DNA from: UBA5976 sp037137575
GTDB lineage: Bacteria > Actinomycetota > Actinomycetes > S36-B12 > UBA5976
Direction: 5' to 3'
Assembly (NCBI GenBank): GCA_037137575.1
Contig: JBAXKB010000001.1
Location: 1 to 64,000 of the forward strand
DNA: 64,000 bases
The first letter of the stretch is position 1; the number at the start of each line of letters is the position of its first letter. Made by a program: the position numbers and the translations under genes. The notes under the pieces are model-generated. The model saw only the letters and a list, made by a program, of their open reading frames with translations, searched no databases and was not told the origin of the DNA. Below are positions 1 to 7,686 of the stretch, one piece after another.

Positions 1-174
1 GCCTGGCCCAATCACTTCAGCAAGTTCAGCTGGGGTGAATCGCGAAATAGCAACAGGGCAAGCATTGTTGTTGACTAGCCCTGAATCACTTTTCCTTAAT
101 ACGTGCGAAGCACGCGAAAATGTACCAAATTCACAATCAGATATCTCGTAGAGTGTGAGTGGGCCGACACGAGG
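1..174 (-). pseudogene. Possible remnant of a gene cut by the window edge
   Basis: The minus strand is open from about position 174 (an in-frame TGA lies at 175-177) to the window edge. The translation looks protein-like, with a stretch reading GLVNNNACPVAISRF. That loosely resembles the G-x-V-E-N-E-x-C-P-V region of type 1 isopentenyl-diphosphate isomerase, but the metal-binding glutamates would be replaced by asparagine. No ATG, GTG or TTG lies in frame near the 5' end, so it could not be translated as a normal gene. The plus strand is also open over much of this stretch. It may be a decayed fragment or chance. Confidence 0.22.
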
Positions 175-201
175 TCAAATTATTTTAAAGGGAGCTTTTA
201 A

Positions 202-480
202 ATGACAGATTTTCCGCCACCACCGGCATTCCCGCCGCCACCACCGACAACAGGACCTAGCATCTCAGGTGGAGAGAGTGACAAAGAATGGTTAGTAGCA
301 GTTCTATTGTCTTGGTTCGTCGGCACACTTGGTATCGATCGCTTCTACTTGGGTTACACCGGTATCGGCATCGCGAAACTACTCACCTTTGGTGGCTGTG
401 GTGTTTGGGCGCTAATTGATGCCATTTTGATTACTGTTGGCAGCGTTAAAGACGCCCAAGGTCGACCACTGCGTCGCTAG
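202..480 (+). CDS. TM2 domain-containing membrane protein
   Basis: This is a 92-residue protein with a Pro-rich N-terminus (residues 5-17) followed by a TM2 domain at about 28-82. The domain consists of two hydrophobic helices joined by a short turn containing GIDRFYLGY, the family hallmark. TM2 proteins are small inner-membrane proteins of unknown biochemical role. The ATG at 202 follows the ribosome site AAAGGGAGC at 188-196. A TTGACT at 71-76 could be the -35 of a promoter, but the matching -10 is weak. The gene stands alone and ends before a strong terminator. Confidence 0.85.
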   Translation: MTDFPPPPAFPPPPPTTGPSISGGESDKEWLVAVLLSWFVGTLGIDRFYLGYTGIGIAKLLTFGGCGVWALIDAILITVGSVKDAQGRPLRR

Positions 481-527
481 TAGGTCGATGCGTTACTCGT
501 AACGAAGTTACGCATAAGTAAATTTCA

Positions 528-564
528 AAGGTGCCCCGTTTCTATAGAGCGGGGCACCTTTTTT
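528..564 (+). terminator. Rho-independent terminator after the TM2 gene
   Basis: An 11-bp perfect GC-rich stem (528-538 paired with 550-560, core GGTGCCCCG) encloses an 11-nt loop and runs into a T tract (559-564). It ends transcription of the TM2 gene and insulates xerC. Confidence 0.93.
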
Positions 565-633
565 GTCGTACCAAATTGAAATCTCTAGGGCTTGATGCTT
601 GCGCTTTAGCCGCATAGTTGTCAGGGTGGGACA

Positions 634-1554
634 GTGAGTAGCAATCTGCAAAGCTTCGCTGGCGCCAAGGCGCGCTTCTTGCAGTATGTCGAACTCGAAT
701 TAGGTCGAAGTGTTAACACTGTTAAGGCTTACGGCAAAGATATCGATGGGCTTATCGATTTTGCCAGCAAGGCCGGTTGTTCTGAACTTGCTGATGTTGG
801 AATCTTTGAACTGCGTGGTTGGTTAGCGGCGCAAAGAACGGCCGGACTTAGTTCGGCCACAATTGCCAGGCGCGCAACCGCAATTCGCACCTTCTTCGCT
901 TGGGCTCAGGTAACCAACATAATTGAAATTGATCCAGCAAGCGGTTTAGTGATTCCAAAAGTTAGCAAAAAGTTGCCACACGTATTAGCTCAGTCGCAAG
1001 CAAGCGATGCGATGGACCGCGTGCAACTACGAGCTGATGATAATTCACCAGTACACATCCGCGATGTCGCAATTTTGGAATTACTTTATGCCACCGGAAT
1101 CCGTGTTGGTGAATTAGTGGGGTTGGATGTCGATGACATAGATCGAAGTCGCCGCACTGTTCGTGTGATTGGCAAAGGTAACAAACAGCGAGTTGTTCCC
1201 TATGGCGCCGGGGCAGAGGCGGCGTTAGATAAGTACTTAACGTTGGCACGGGCGCAGTTAGTTAGATCCGAAAGTGGCTTAGCAGTTTTCTTAGGCGCTC
1301 GTGGCAAACGAATTGACCAACGAGTTATTCGCACCATGGTGCATGAAGTTTTACAAAGTTTAGGCGCAGCGCCAGATTTGAGTCCACATGGATTGCGCCA
1401 TTCCGCTGCAACACACCTACTCGAAGGTGGCGCCGACATCAGAGCAGTGCAAGAAATCCTTGGCCATGCCAGTTTGGCAACCACGCAACTTTATACGCAC
1501 GTTTCAATGGATCGGTTACGCTCCGTTTTCGAGCAGGCGCATCCGCGGGCCTAG
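634..1554 (+). CDS. xerC: Tyrosine recombinase XerC
   Basis: This 306-residue site-specific recombinase belongs to the Xer pair that resolves chromosome dimers at dif during division. The N-terminal SAM-like DNA-binding domain (about 8-105) is followed by the catalytic domain with the full set R157 (TGIRVGEL), K181, H252, R255 (HGLRH), H278 (LGH) and nucleophile Y287. The length is usual for XerC/D. The assignment to XerC rather than XerD rests on position: actinobacteria place xerC just before the M23 peptidase and rpsB, as here. The start is GTG. The hexamer CAGGGT lies 6 nt upstream (622-627), so the mRNA could be leaderless. Confidence 0.92.
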   Translation: MSSNLQSFAGAKARFLQYVELELGRSVNTVKAYGKDIDGLIDFASKAGCSELADVGIFELRGWLAAQRTAGLSSATIARRATAIRTFFAWAQVTNIIEIDPASGLVIPKVSKKLPHVLAQSQASDAMDRVQLRADDNSPVHIRDVAILELLYATGIRVGELVGLDVDDIDRSRRTVRVIGKGNKQRVVPYGAGAEAALDKYLTLARAQLVRSESGLAVFLGARGKRIDQRVIRTMVHEVLQSLGAAPDLSPHGLRHSAATHLLEGGADIRAVQEILGHASLATTQLYTHVSMDRLRSVFEQAHPRA

Positions 1555-1611
1555 TTTTGTTGATGTGCCTGGTTCCATTTGTAGGTAGCGCAAGTCCGCT
1601 TGGCGTCGCCG

Positions 1612-2151
1612 CTATTTGGGGCTAATTGGTTTGTAATTGGCAAGCGCAGGCTCTATTGGAAGCAGGCGGATGTGAATATCAACTTTTCGCAGTGGGTTCA
1701 GATACTGGTGCCCGCGCAGGAGGCCCCAGTGCAAACACTTAGCACTGCTACCGATGCAACAGTGGTTGCTACCACAACTGACTCGACCAATTAGGTCACC
1801 GCGAAAGACTTGATCGCCAACCGTTAAGTTTGAGGTAACAGGCTCGTAAGTTGTGCGAAGCCAGCCATGTTTAATCACCACAACTCCTCGCCCCGCCACC
1901 GCTTGTACGTAAATGACAGTGCCGTTTTCTGGCGCGAAAACACCTTGTCCAGAGTGGGCTTGCAAATCAACCCCGCGATGACCGGGTAGCCAGTTATGCA
2001 GTGGTGGCTCAAATCCTCGCGATATGCCAGATGGTGGGTTTAGTGGAAATTGCCAAAGTGGGCTGGGCTGCGCCCAAGATTTATTGGACAGCCAACCCAA
2101 AGTAGACGCTAACCCAACGATTAGGCCGATAATTGTCCACTTTTTGCGCAT
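1612..2151 (-). CDS. Secreted M23 (LytM-type) metallopeptidase
   Basis: The protein has 179 residues. An N-terminal signal or anchor helix (about 6-28) is followed by a compact LytM domain. The zinc ligands are H58 and D62 in GHRGVD and H141 in LHWG. The usual first His of the HxH pair is Cys here (CLHWG), a form I recall from actinobacterial members. Such enzymes cut peptidoglycan cross-bridges or act as degenerate regulators of other hydrolases. It sits convergent to xerC and divergent from the rpsB operon, the same place as the M23 gene next to rpsB in mycobacteria. Confidence 0.85.
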   Translation of the reverse strand: MRKKWTIIGLIVGLASTLGWLSNKSWAQPSPLWQFPLNPPSGISRGFEPPLHNWLPGHRGVDLQAHSGQGVFAPENGTVIYVQAVAGRGVVVIKHGWLRTTYEPVTSNLTVGDQVFRGDLIGRVSCGSNHCCIGSSAKCLHWGLLRGHQYLNPLRKVDIHIRLLPIEPALANYKPISPK

Positions 2152-2232
2152 TTAGCAAGTTTGGCCACGGCAGTGCCGCGGCGCAGCGGCCAGATCGGTT
2201 CTGTGGAGCAAACTCGGGTGTGAATTTTGGTT

Positions 2233-2260
2233 TTGATAGGTGGCAAAATCCCTCTAAACT
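2233..2260 (+). promoter_or_regulatory. Promoter of the rpsB-tsf operon
   Basis: TTGATA at 2233-2238 and TAAACT at 2255-2260 are separated by 16 bp. This is the only good sigma-A-type promoter between the M23 gene and rpsB, and it would give a leader of about 170 nt. Confidence 0.65.
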
Positions 2261-2265
2261 AAGGG

Positions 2266-2435
2266 CAGCACTTGTCTAACAAGTGACTTCACAGGTTCAA
2301 CTGTGGCTAACTCAGACCATCGGTCCTTGAGCAATCAAGGTGGACTGAACCCGCCGAACCTAAGGGCGTTAACAACCGTTACCGCGCTAACCGCAATGGA
2401 GTAAGCGAAAGCCTGCTCAAAAGGAGAAATACATC
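2266..2435 (+). promoter_or_regulatory. Structured 5' leader of rpsB
   Basis: The untranslated leader contains successive hairpins: 2269-2285 (CACTTG/CAAGTG), about 2290-2305 (CACAG/CTGTG) and 2325-2340 (CCTTGA-GCAA-TCAAGG). A possible long-range pairing joins GGTTCA at 2294-2299 to TGAACC at 2346-2351 and would compete with the second hairpin. Ribosomal protein leaders often bind their own product, so S2 autoregulation is plausible but inferred. The ribosome site AAAAGGAG precedes the ATG. Confidence 0.5.
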
Positions 2436-3356
2436 ATGGCTGTTATCTCAGCACGCCAGCTACTCGAGAACGGTGTCCACTTCGGTCACCAGACTCGTCG
2501 CTGGAATCCAAAGATGAAGCGCTTCATTTTCACCGAGCGCAACGGCATCTACATCATTGACTTGCAGCAGTCACTTTCTTACATCGATCGCGCACATGCG
2601 TTCGTTAAGGAAACTGTTGCTAACGGTGGCACCGTACTTTTCGTAGGTACCAAAAAGCAGGCACAGGAAGCAATTGCTGATCAGGCAACTCGCGTCGGTA
2701 TGCCATACGTTAACCATCGTTGGTTGGGCGGAATGCTTACCAACTTCCAGACCATCTCAAAGCGCATTGCACGTTTGAAGGAACTTGAAGGCATGGACTT
2801 CACAAACGTTGCAGCTTCTGGTCTAACCAAGAAAGAACTGCTTGTTCTTTCTCGCGAAAAAGAAAAACTTTCAACCTCACTTGGCGGACTTCGCGACATG
2901 CGTAAAGTTCCAAGCGTGATTTGGGTCGTTGACACCAACAAGGAACACCTTGCTGTTGCCGAAGCTCGCAAACTAAACATCCCAGTGGTTGGCATCCTTG
3001 ATACCAACTGCGATCCAGATCTTGTTGATTTCCCAATCCCAGGCAATGACGATGCACTTCGCGCAGTTGGTCTACTAACCAGCGTTATTGCTGATGCAAT
3101 CGCTGAAGGTTTACTTGCTCGTTCAGGCGCCGCAGAAGCTGGTGTAACAACAGATGTTGAACCATTAGCTGAATGGGAAAAAGAACTTCTTGAAGGTAGC
3201 CCAGCCGAAGCACCCGTTGCTGAAGTTGCGCCAGAGGCACCTGTTGCTGAAGCACTAGTTACCGAAGCACCCGTTGCTGAAGTTGCTGTGGAAGTTGCGC
3301 CAGTAGAAGTTGCTGAAGTTGCTGTGGAAGTTTCTAGCGAAACCCCAGCTGAATAA
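2436..3356 (+). CDS. rpsB: 30S ribosomal protein S2
   Basis: The protein has 306 residues. The conserved S2 core (about 1-255) opens with the usual MAVISARQLLENGVHFGHQT-like start and includes the RWLGGMLTNF motif. S2 joins the small subunit late, near S1 and the 3' major domain. After about residue 258 there is an acidic extension of roughly 48 residues built from repeats of the type APVAEV and VEVA, which is longer than the family core and probably disordered. The gene leads the rpsB-tsf unit, as in most bacteria. Confidence 0.98.
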   Translation: MAVISARQLLENGVHFGHQTRRWNPKMKRFIFTERNGIYIIDLQQSLSYIDRAHAFVKETVANGGTVLFVGTKKQAQEAIADQATRVGMPYVNHRWLGGMLTNFQTISKRIARLKELEGMDFTNVAASGLTKKELLVLSREKEKLSTSLGGLRDMRKVPSVIWVVDTNKEHLAVAEARKLNIPVVGILDTNCDPDLVDFPIPGNDDALRAVGLLTSVIADAIAEGLLARSGAAEAGVTTDVEPLAEWEKELLEGSPAEAPVAEVAPEAPVAEALVTEAPVAEVAVEVAPVEVAEVAVEVSSETPAE

Positions 3357-3364
3357 TTTTCGTC

Positions 3365-3390
3365 GGGTTGCGCTGGCAACAGCGCAACCC
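3365..3390 (+). promoter_or_regulatory. Intercistronic hairpin between rpsB and tsf
   Basis: A perfect 10-bp stem (GGGTTGCGCT at 3365-3374 with AGCGCAACCC at 3381-3390) has a 6-nt loop and no T tract. It resembles the partial terminators or RNA-stability hairpins often found between rpsB and tsf, which lower tsf relative to rpsB or protect the rpsB end. Confidence 0.65.
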
Positions 3391-3431
3391 ACAAATTCGT
3401 AATCAAACACAACCCTTAAGGACACATACTC

Positions 3432-4247
3432 ATGTCAATTTCAGCCGCTGATGTAAAGAAGCTTCGCGATGCGACTTCAGCCGGAATGATGGAATGTAAG
3501 AAAGCACTAGAAGAAGCAGCAGGTGATTTCGACAAAGCTGTTGAAATCCTGCGCATCTCAGGCGCTGCTAAAGCCGCAAAGCGTGGAGCCGAGCGCGAAA
3601 CTTCAGCTGGCCTTGTTGCTGCTGATGGCGCAGCACTTGTTGAGCTGCTTTGCGAAACCGACTTCGTTGCCAAGAGCAGCGAATTTTTGGCGTTAGCCTC
3701 TGAAATCGCTGCTCTAGTTAAAGATGCGAAGAATGCTGATCATGACGCAGTGCTTGGTCTAACCCTTGCAAACGGCGCAACTGTTGGTGCGGAAATCGAA
3801 CTCCGTGCCGGCGTTATCGGCGAGAAGCTAGAACTAGGTCGCGTTGCACTTCACGATGGCGATGTTGCACTTTACCTGCACCGTCGTTCCTCAGACTTGC
3901 CACCTGCTGTTGGCGTAATGGTTCAGTACAGTGGCAATGAAGAAGTCGCTCGTAGCATTGCAATGCAGATTGCCGCTATGCGTCCGACTTACTTAACTCG
4001 TGACGAAGTTCCAGACTCAGTAGTCGAGAACGAGAAGCGCATCGTTGCCGAGACCGCCAAAGAAGAAGGTAAGCCAGAAGCTGCCATGCCAAAAATCATT
4101 GAAGGTCGGGTAAACGGATTCTTCAAGGAAAATGTACTTCTTGAGCAGTCTTCAGTTACAGATAACAAGAAGAGCGTGAAGCAGATTCTTGACGAATCTG
4201 GCACAACTATTACTGGCTTCACTCGATTTGAAATCGGCGCTGCCTAA
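3432..4247 (+). CDS. tsf: Elongation factor Ts
   Basis: This 271-residue protein is the nucleotide exchange factor for EF-Tu. The N-terminal UBA-like domain (about 4-40) contains KKLRDATSAGMMECKKAL. The core carries the CETDFVAKS signature near residue 75 that contacts EF-Tu. The length is normal for actinobacterial EF-Ts. The ATG is preceded by TTAAGGA. It lies 75 bp after rpsB in the standard operon order. Confidence 0.98.
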   Translation: MSISAADVKKLRDATSAGMMECKKALEEAAGDFDKAVEILRISGAAKAAKRGAERETSAGLVAADGAALVELLCETDFVAKSSEFLALASEIAALVKDAKNADHDAVLGLTLANGATVGAEIELRAGVIGEKLELGRVALHDGDVALYLHRRSSDLPPAVGVMVQYSGNEEVARSIAMQIAAMRPTYLTRDEVPDSVVENEKRIVAETAKEEGKPEAAMPKIIEGRVNGFFKENVLLEQSSVTDNKKSVKQILDESGTTITGFTRFEIGAA

Positions 4248-4340
4248 CACTTAAGCCCTTTTGACACCGCGTCATACACCTTCGAACGTTTTCGGGGGAG
4301 TATGGCGCGGTTTCGCTTTGGGATACGGCAAGATAGAGAC

Positions 4341-5096
4341 GTGACCTCATCGCATACTCCCACAGCCGGTTGGGCCGCCATTCCGCAAGATGGCTGGAAC
4401 CGCGTACTACTTAAACTTTCTGGTGAAGCTTTCGCTGGCGACGGCAAACTTGGGGTAGATCCAGATGTTGTGCGTGACATCGCTAGGCAAATCGCAGGGG
4501 TAGTTCGTTCAGGTCGCGAAGTCGCAATTGTTATTGGCGGCGGAAATTATTTCCGCGGAGCGCAACTATCCGATGGCGGGATGGATCGCGCTCGGGCCGA
4601 TTACATGGGCATGCTTGGCACCGTTATGAATTGTTTAGCCTTGCAAGATTTCTTGGAGAAGCAAGGAATAGAAACTCGGGTACAAACCGCAATTCCGATG
4701 AGCCAAGTTGCTGAACCATACATTCCACGCAAAGCCGAGCGCCATTTAGAAAAAGGCCGAGTCGTTATTTTCGGTGCGGGTCTTGGCGCACCATATTTCA
4801 GTACCGATACATGTGCTGCGCAGCGCGCGCTTGAAATCGGCGCCGAAGTTGTATTGATGGCCAAGGGTGTTGATGGTGTTTACGACAGCGATCCTCGCCT
4901 TAATGCAACGGCTGTTAGATTCCTTGAATTGAGCCACGATGATGTTTTGGCAAAGAATCTTAAAGTGGCTGATGCAACAGCAATCAGTTTGTGCCGCGAC
5001 AACAACTTGCCAATCGTAGTTTTCAATTTGTTAGAAGATGGCAACATCGCACGTGCGGTTCATGGTGAACCAATCGGCACACTAGTAAGTTCCTAA
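4341..5096 (+). CDS. pyrH: Uridylate kinase
   Basis: UMP kinase phosphorylates UMP to UDP in pyrimidine synthesis. It is a cytosolic hexamer of the amino-acid-kinase fold. Visible signatures are RVLLKLSGE, VIGGGNYFRG and the uridylate-kinase stretch DYMGMLGTVMN. I chose the GTG at 4341, which gives 251 residues. An ATG at 4302 would add 13 residues, but its purine run GGGGGAG ends only one base before the codon, too close for normal initiation. The GTG lies 6 nt after CAAGAT, consistent with leaderless translation. TTGACA at 4261-4266 is a possible upstream -35. Confidence 0.95.
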   Translation: MTSSHTPTAGWAAIPQDGWNRVLLKLSGEAFAGDGKLGVDPDVVRDIARQIAGVVRSGREVAIVIGGGNYFRGAQLSDGGMDRARADYMGMLGTVMNCLALQDFLEKQGIETRVQTAIPMSQVAEPYIPRKAERHLEKGRVVIFGAGLGAPYFSTDTCAAQRALEIGAEVVLMAKGVDGVYDSDPRLNATAVRFLELSHDDVLAKNLKVADATAISLCRDNNLPIVVFNLLEDGNIARAVHGEPIGTLVSS

Positions 5097-5111
5097 ATCC
5101 GAGAGGGCATC

Positions 5112-5669
5112 ATGATTGATGACACATTGTTAGACGCTGAAGAGAAAATGACGAAGGCGCTTGAAGTTGCGCGCGAAGAGTTCACCACAATTCGCGCTGG
5201 CCGAGCATCTGCTCAAGTATTCAGCAAAATCATGGTTGATTACTACGGAAGCCCAACACCAATCCAACAGGTAGCTTCCATTCAGACGCCAGAAGCACGA
5301 CTGGCAGTTGTTACCCCGTTTGATAAGAGTGCGTTGGGCGCAGTCGAACGGGCTATCCGCGATTCCGATCTTGGCGTAAACCCATCGAACGATGGCAATG
5401 TAATTCGCGTACCATTTCCGCAGTTAACTGAAGATCGCCGCAAAGAATATGTGAAAGTAGCTAAAACAAAGGCTGAAGATTCTCGTATCACCTTGCGCAA
5501 TATTCGACGCAGCGCCAAAGAAGCACTTGAGAAGCTGGCCAAAGATGGCGACGCTGGCAAAGACGATGTAGCTCGTGCGGAAAAGGCGCTTGAAGAACTA
5601 ACAAGTAAGTTTGTCACTTCAATCGATGACCTATTGAAGAACAAAGAAGCCGAACTTCTAGAGGTTTAA
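5112..5669 (+). CDS. frr: Ribosome recycling factor
   Basis: This 185-residue protein splits post-termination ribosomes together with EF-G. It shows the typical two-domain RRF: a three-helix bundle with ALEVAREEFTTIRAGRAS near the N-terminus and a C-terminal helix rich in Lys and Glu. The ribosome site GAGAGGG precedes the ATG. It lies 15 bp after pyrH, the conserved neighbour pair. Confidence 0.98.
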   Translation: MIDDTLLDAEEKMTKALEVAREEFTTIRAGRASAQVFSKIMVDYYGSPTPIQQVASIQTPEARLAVVTPFDKSALGAVERAIRDSDLGVNPSNDGNVIRVPFPQLTEDRRKEYVKVAKTKAEDSRITLRNIRRSAKEALEKLAKDGDAGKDDVARAEKALEELTSKFVTSIDDLLKNKEAELLEV

Positions 5670-5672
5670 TCG

Positions 5673-6500
5673 TTGAGCACGCAAACTGATCCGGATTATG
5701 GTCGCGCTGGTCGTAATCTGCCCTTAGCAACTGTTGTCGGGATATTACTTTTTGCCATCTTTTCGCTTAGTTTGATTTATCGGCCATATATATTCGCGCT
5801 CCTGGCCGCTGTAGTTATGTTACTTGCCGTTGCTGAGTTGTCTAGGGCGCTCGTGGCAGAGTTGCCAGCGCAAGTTCGCAAGGTATTGCTCGTCGCAGCT
5901 CCTTCACTGGTGCTTGCCGCATATTTCGGTGGCCCACAATGGCTACTAATTAGTTTTGTTATCGCCGTGGTTGCAGTTCTAGTTTCTCGGCTATTCCACG
6001 AACAAGATAAATACGTATCAAACGTATCTCGGGCAATTTTTATTCTTACTTATGCGCCACTGCTCTCTAGCTTCGCAGTTTTACTAGCTGCCCAAAAGGA
6101 CGGCGACTTAAAAGTTCTAACTTTGGTGCTGCTAACCATCGGTGCTGACATCGGTGGGTACTTCGCTGGCGTGCTCTTTGGCAAGCATCCAATGGCGCCG
6201 CGAATTTCACCCAAGAAATCTTGGGAAGGCCTAATTGGCGCTGTGCTATTTGAAATTGGGATTGGTATAGCGCTTTGGATTTTCCTATTTGAAGGTTCAT
6301 GGTGGAAGGGCGCACTGGCCGGTGCCATCATGGCTGTTACTGCAACTTTTGGCGACTTAGTTGAATCAATGATTAAGCGCGATCTTGGCATCAAAGATAT
6401 GTCGCGTTTAGTTCCAGGACACGGTGGCATTATGGATCGCCTCGATTCTCTGGTAATCAACGCGGCCGTTGCTTGGGCACTTTTTGCTTTATTGGTCTAA
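5673..6500 (+). CDS. cdsA: Phosphatidate cytidylyltransferase
   Basis: This integral membrane enzyme makes CDP-diacylglycerol from phosphatidate and CTP, the branch point of phospholipid synthesis. The protein has 275 residues with about eight hydrophobic segments. Near the C-terminus it carries the family signature S-x-I-K-R-D-L-G-I-K-D followed by PGHGGIMDRLD, which holds the catalytic acids. The start is TTG, 3 nt after the frr stop, so the two genes are probably coupled. Confidence 0.95.
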   Translation: MSTQTDPDYGRAGRNLPLATVVGILLFAIFSLSLIYRPYIFALLAAVVMLLAVAELSRALVAELPAQVRKVLLVAAPSLVLAAYFGGPQWLLISFVIAVVAVLVSRLFHEQDKYVSNVSRAIFILTYAPLLSSFAVLLAAQKDGDLKVLTLVLLTIGADIGGYFAGVLFGKHPMAPRISPKKSWEGLIGAVLFEIGIGIALWIFLFEGSWWKGALAGAIMAVTATFGDLVESMIKRDLGIKDMSRLVPGHGGIMDRLDSLVINAAVAWALFALLV

Positions 6501-6520
6501 TGCCCTAAACGCCATAGGCT
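6492..6520 (+). promoter_or_regulatory. Leaderless-type promoter of rlmN
   Basis: TTGGTC at 6492-6497 and TAGGCT at 6515-6520 are 17 bp apart. The -10 ends exactly 6 nt before the rlmN ATG, so transcription should begin at or very near the start codon. It lies across the end of cdsA. Confidence 0.6.
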
Positions 6521-6526
6521 GGAGAC

Positions 6527-7627
6527 ATGCCTAAACCTGGGGAATTGGAAATGGTCGCGCCGAGGCGCCAGAAACCACCATTACATTGGTCCGATCTCAC
6601 AGTTGATGAGAGAAAAGAAAAAGTCGTCGAGCTCGGGTTGCCAGCATTTCGGGCCGACCAGATCTCGCGCCAATTTTTTGGGCGTCTGTCAAATGATCCA
6701 CAATCTTGGACAGATATTCCAGCCGAATTGCGCCCAGCAGTGCAGACACAACTATTTCCAGAGTTGCTCACGTCAATAAAAGCCCTCGACTGTGACGGTG
6801 GTACAACCGTTAAACAAGTCTGGAAGTTATTTGATGGCGCGATGGTCGAAAGCGTACTTATGCGCTACACCGACCGCACAACGATGTGTATTTCTTCACA
6901 GGCGGGTTGCGGCATGAACTGTCCATTCTGCGCCACTGGCCAAAATGGTTTAACTCGTAATTTGTCTACCGCCGAAATTGTTGAGCAGATTCTGGTGGGT
7001 GCTCGCGCACTTGCCAACGATGAGATTGCTGGTGGCGTGGGTCGGGTAAACAACATTGTGTTTATGGGCATGGGTGAACCAATGGCCAACTACAAAAATG
7101 TTATTGCTGCTATTCGTCGATTCACTGATGATGCCCCGGCTGGAATTGGACTCTCAGCGCGCGGTATCACTCTTTCTACTGTTGGCTTGGTTCCACGTAT
7201 TTATGATTTGGCTAAAGAAGGCATTCCAGTGACTCTGGCGGTTTCCTTACACTGTCCAGATGATGAACTTCGCGATACTTTGGTGCCAATCAATAACCGT
7301 TACAAAATTAATGAAGTCTTAGATGCTTGTTGGAACTACGCAGATGTTACTGGGCGACGAGTTTCGATTGAATACGCGTTAATCAAGGACATAAACGACC
7401 AGGCCTGGCGCGCTGAACTTTTAGGCAAACTATTGCAGGGGCACCTAGTTCATGTGAACCTAATTCCGCTGAACCCAACACCTGGGTCAATTTGGACAGC
7501 GTCACGACCTGAAGACGAACGAGCGTTCTTGCGTATCTTGCATGAACACGGTGTGCCAGCAACTGTGCGTGAAACCAGAGGACGCGAAATTGATGGCGCT
7601 TGTGGTCAGTTAGCGGCCAGCGTCTAA
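6527..7627 (+). CDS. rlmN: 23S rRNA/tRNA adenine-C2 methyltransferase RlmN
   Basis: This 366-residue radical-SAM enzyme methylates C2 of A2503 in 23S rRNA and A37 in some tRNAs. The [4Fe-4S] ligands are C128, C132 and C135 in the motif CGMNCPFC. The conserved catalytic Cys near the C-terminus is present in DGACGQL. The MGMGEPMANY motif typical of RlmN is visible. No ribosome site is seen before the ATG, and a -10 hexamer lies 6 nt upstream, so a leaderless mRNA is likely. Confidence 0.97.
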   Translation: MPKPGELEMVAPRRQKPPLHWSDLTVDERKEKVVELGLPAFRADQISRQFFGRLSNDPQSWTDIPAELRPAVQTQLFPELLTSIKALDCDGGTTVKQVWKLFDGAMVESVLMRYTDRTTMCISSQAGCGMNCPFCATGQNGLTRNLSTAEIVEQILVGARALANDEIAGGVGRVNNIVFMGMGEPMANYKNVIAAIRRFTDDAPAGIGLSARGITLSTVGLVPRIYDLAKEGIPVTLAVSLHCPDDELRDTLVPINNRYKINEVLDACWNYADVTGRRVSIEYALIKDINDQAWRAELLGKLLQGHLVHVNLIPLNPTPGSIWTASRPEDERAFLRILHEHGVPATVRETRGREIDGACGQLAASV

Positions 7628-7651
7628 CGAGCGTGTCATCGCTTAACTTGC

Positions 7652-7680
7652 TCTACATTTGCGCGCCCACAACCTAATCT
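7652..7680 (+). promoter_or_regulatory. Leaderless-type promoter of the Pr6Pr gene
   Basis: TCTACA at 7652-7657 (four of six matches to TTGACA) and TAATCT at 7675-7680 are 17 bp apart, with 6 nt to the ATG. There is no ribosome site. Confidence 0.55.
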
Positions 7681-7686
7681 TGGGCT

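Noticed and set aside
3365..3390. Full transcription terminator between rpsB and tsf
   Set aside because: The stem is strong but no T tract follows, so I call it only an intercistronic hairpin.
2681..3412. Long open frame on the minus strand opposite rpsB, Ser/Thr/Ala-rich
   Set aside because: It mirrors the repeats and codon bias of rpsB, has no ribosome site and resembles no family.
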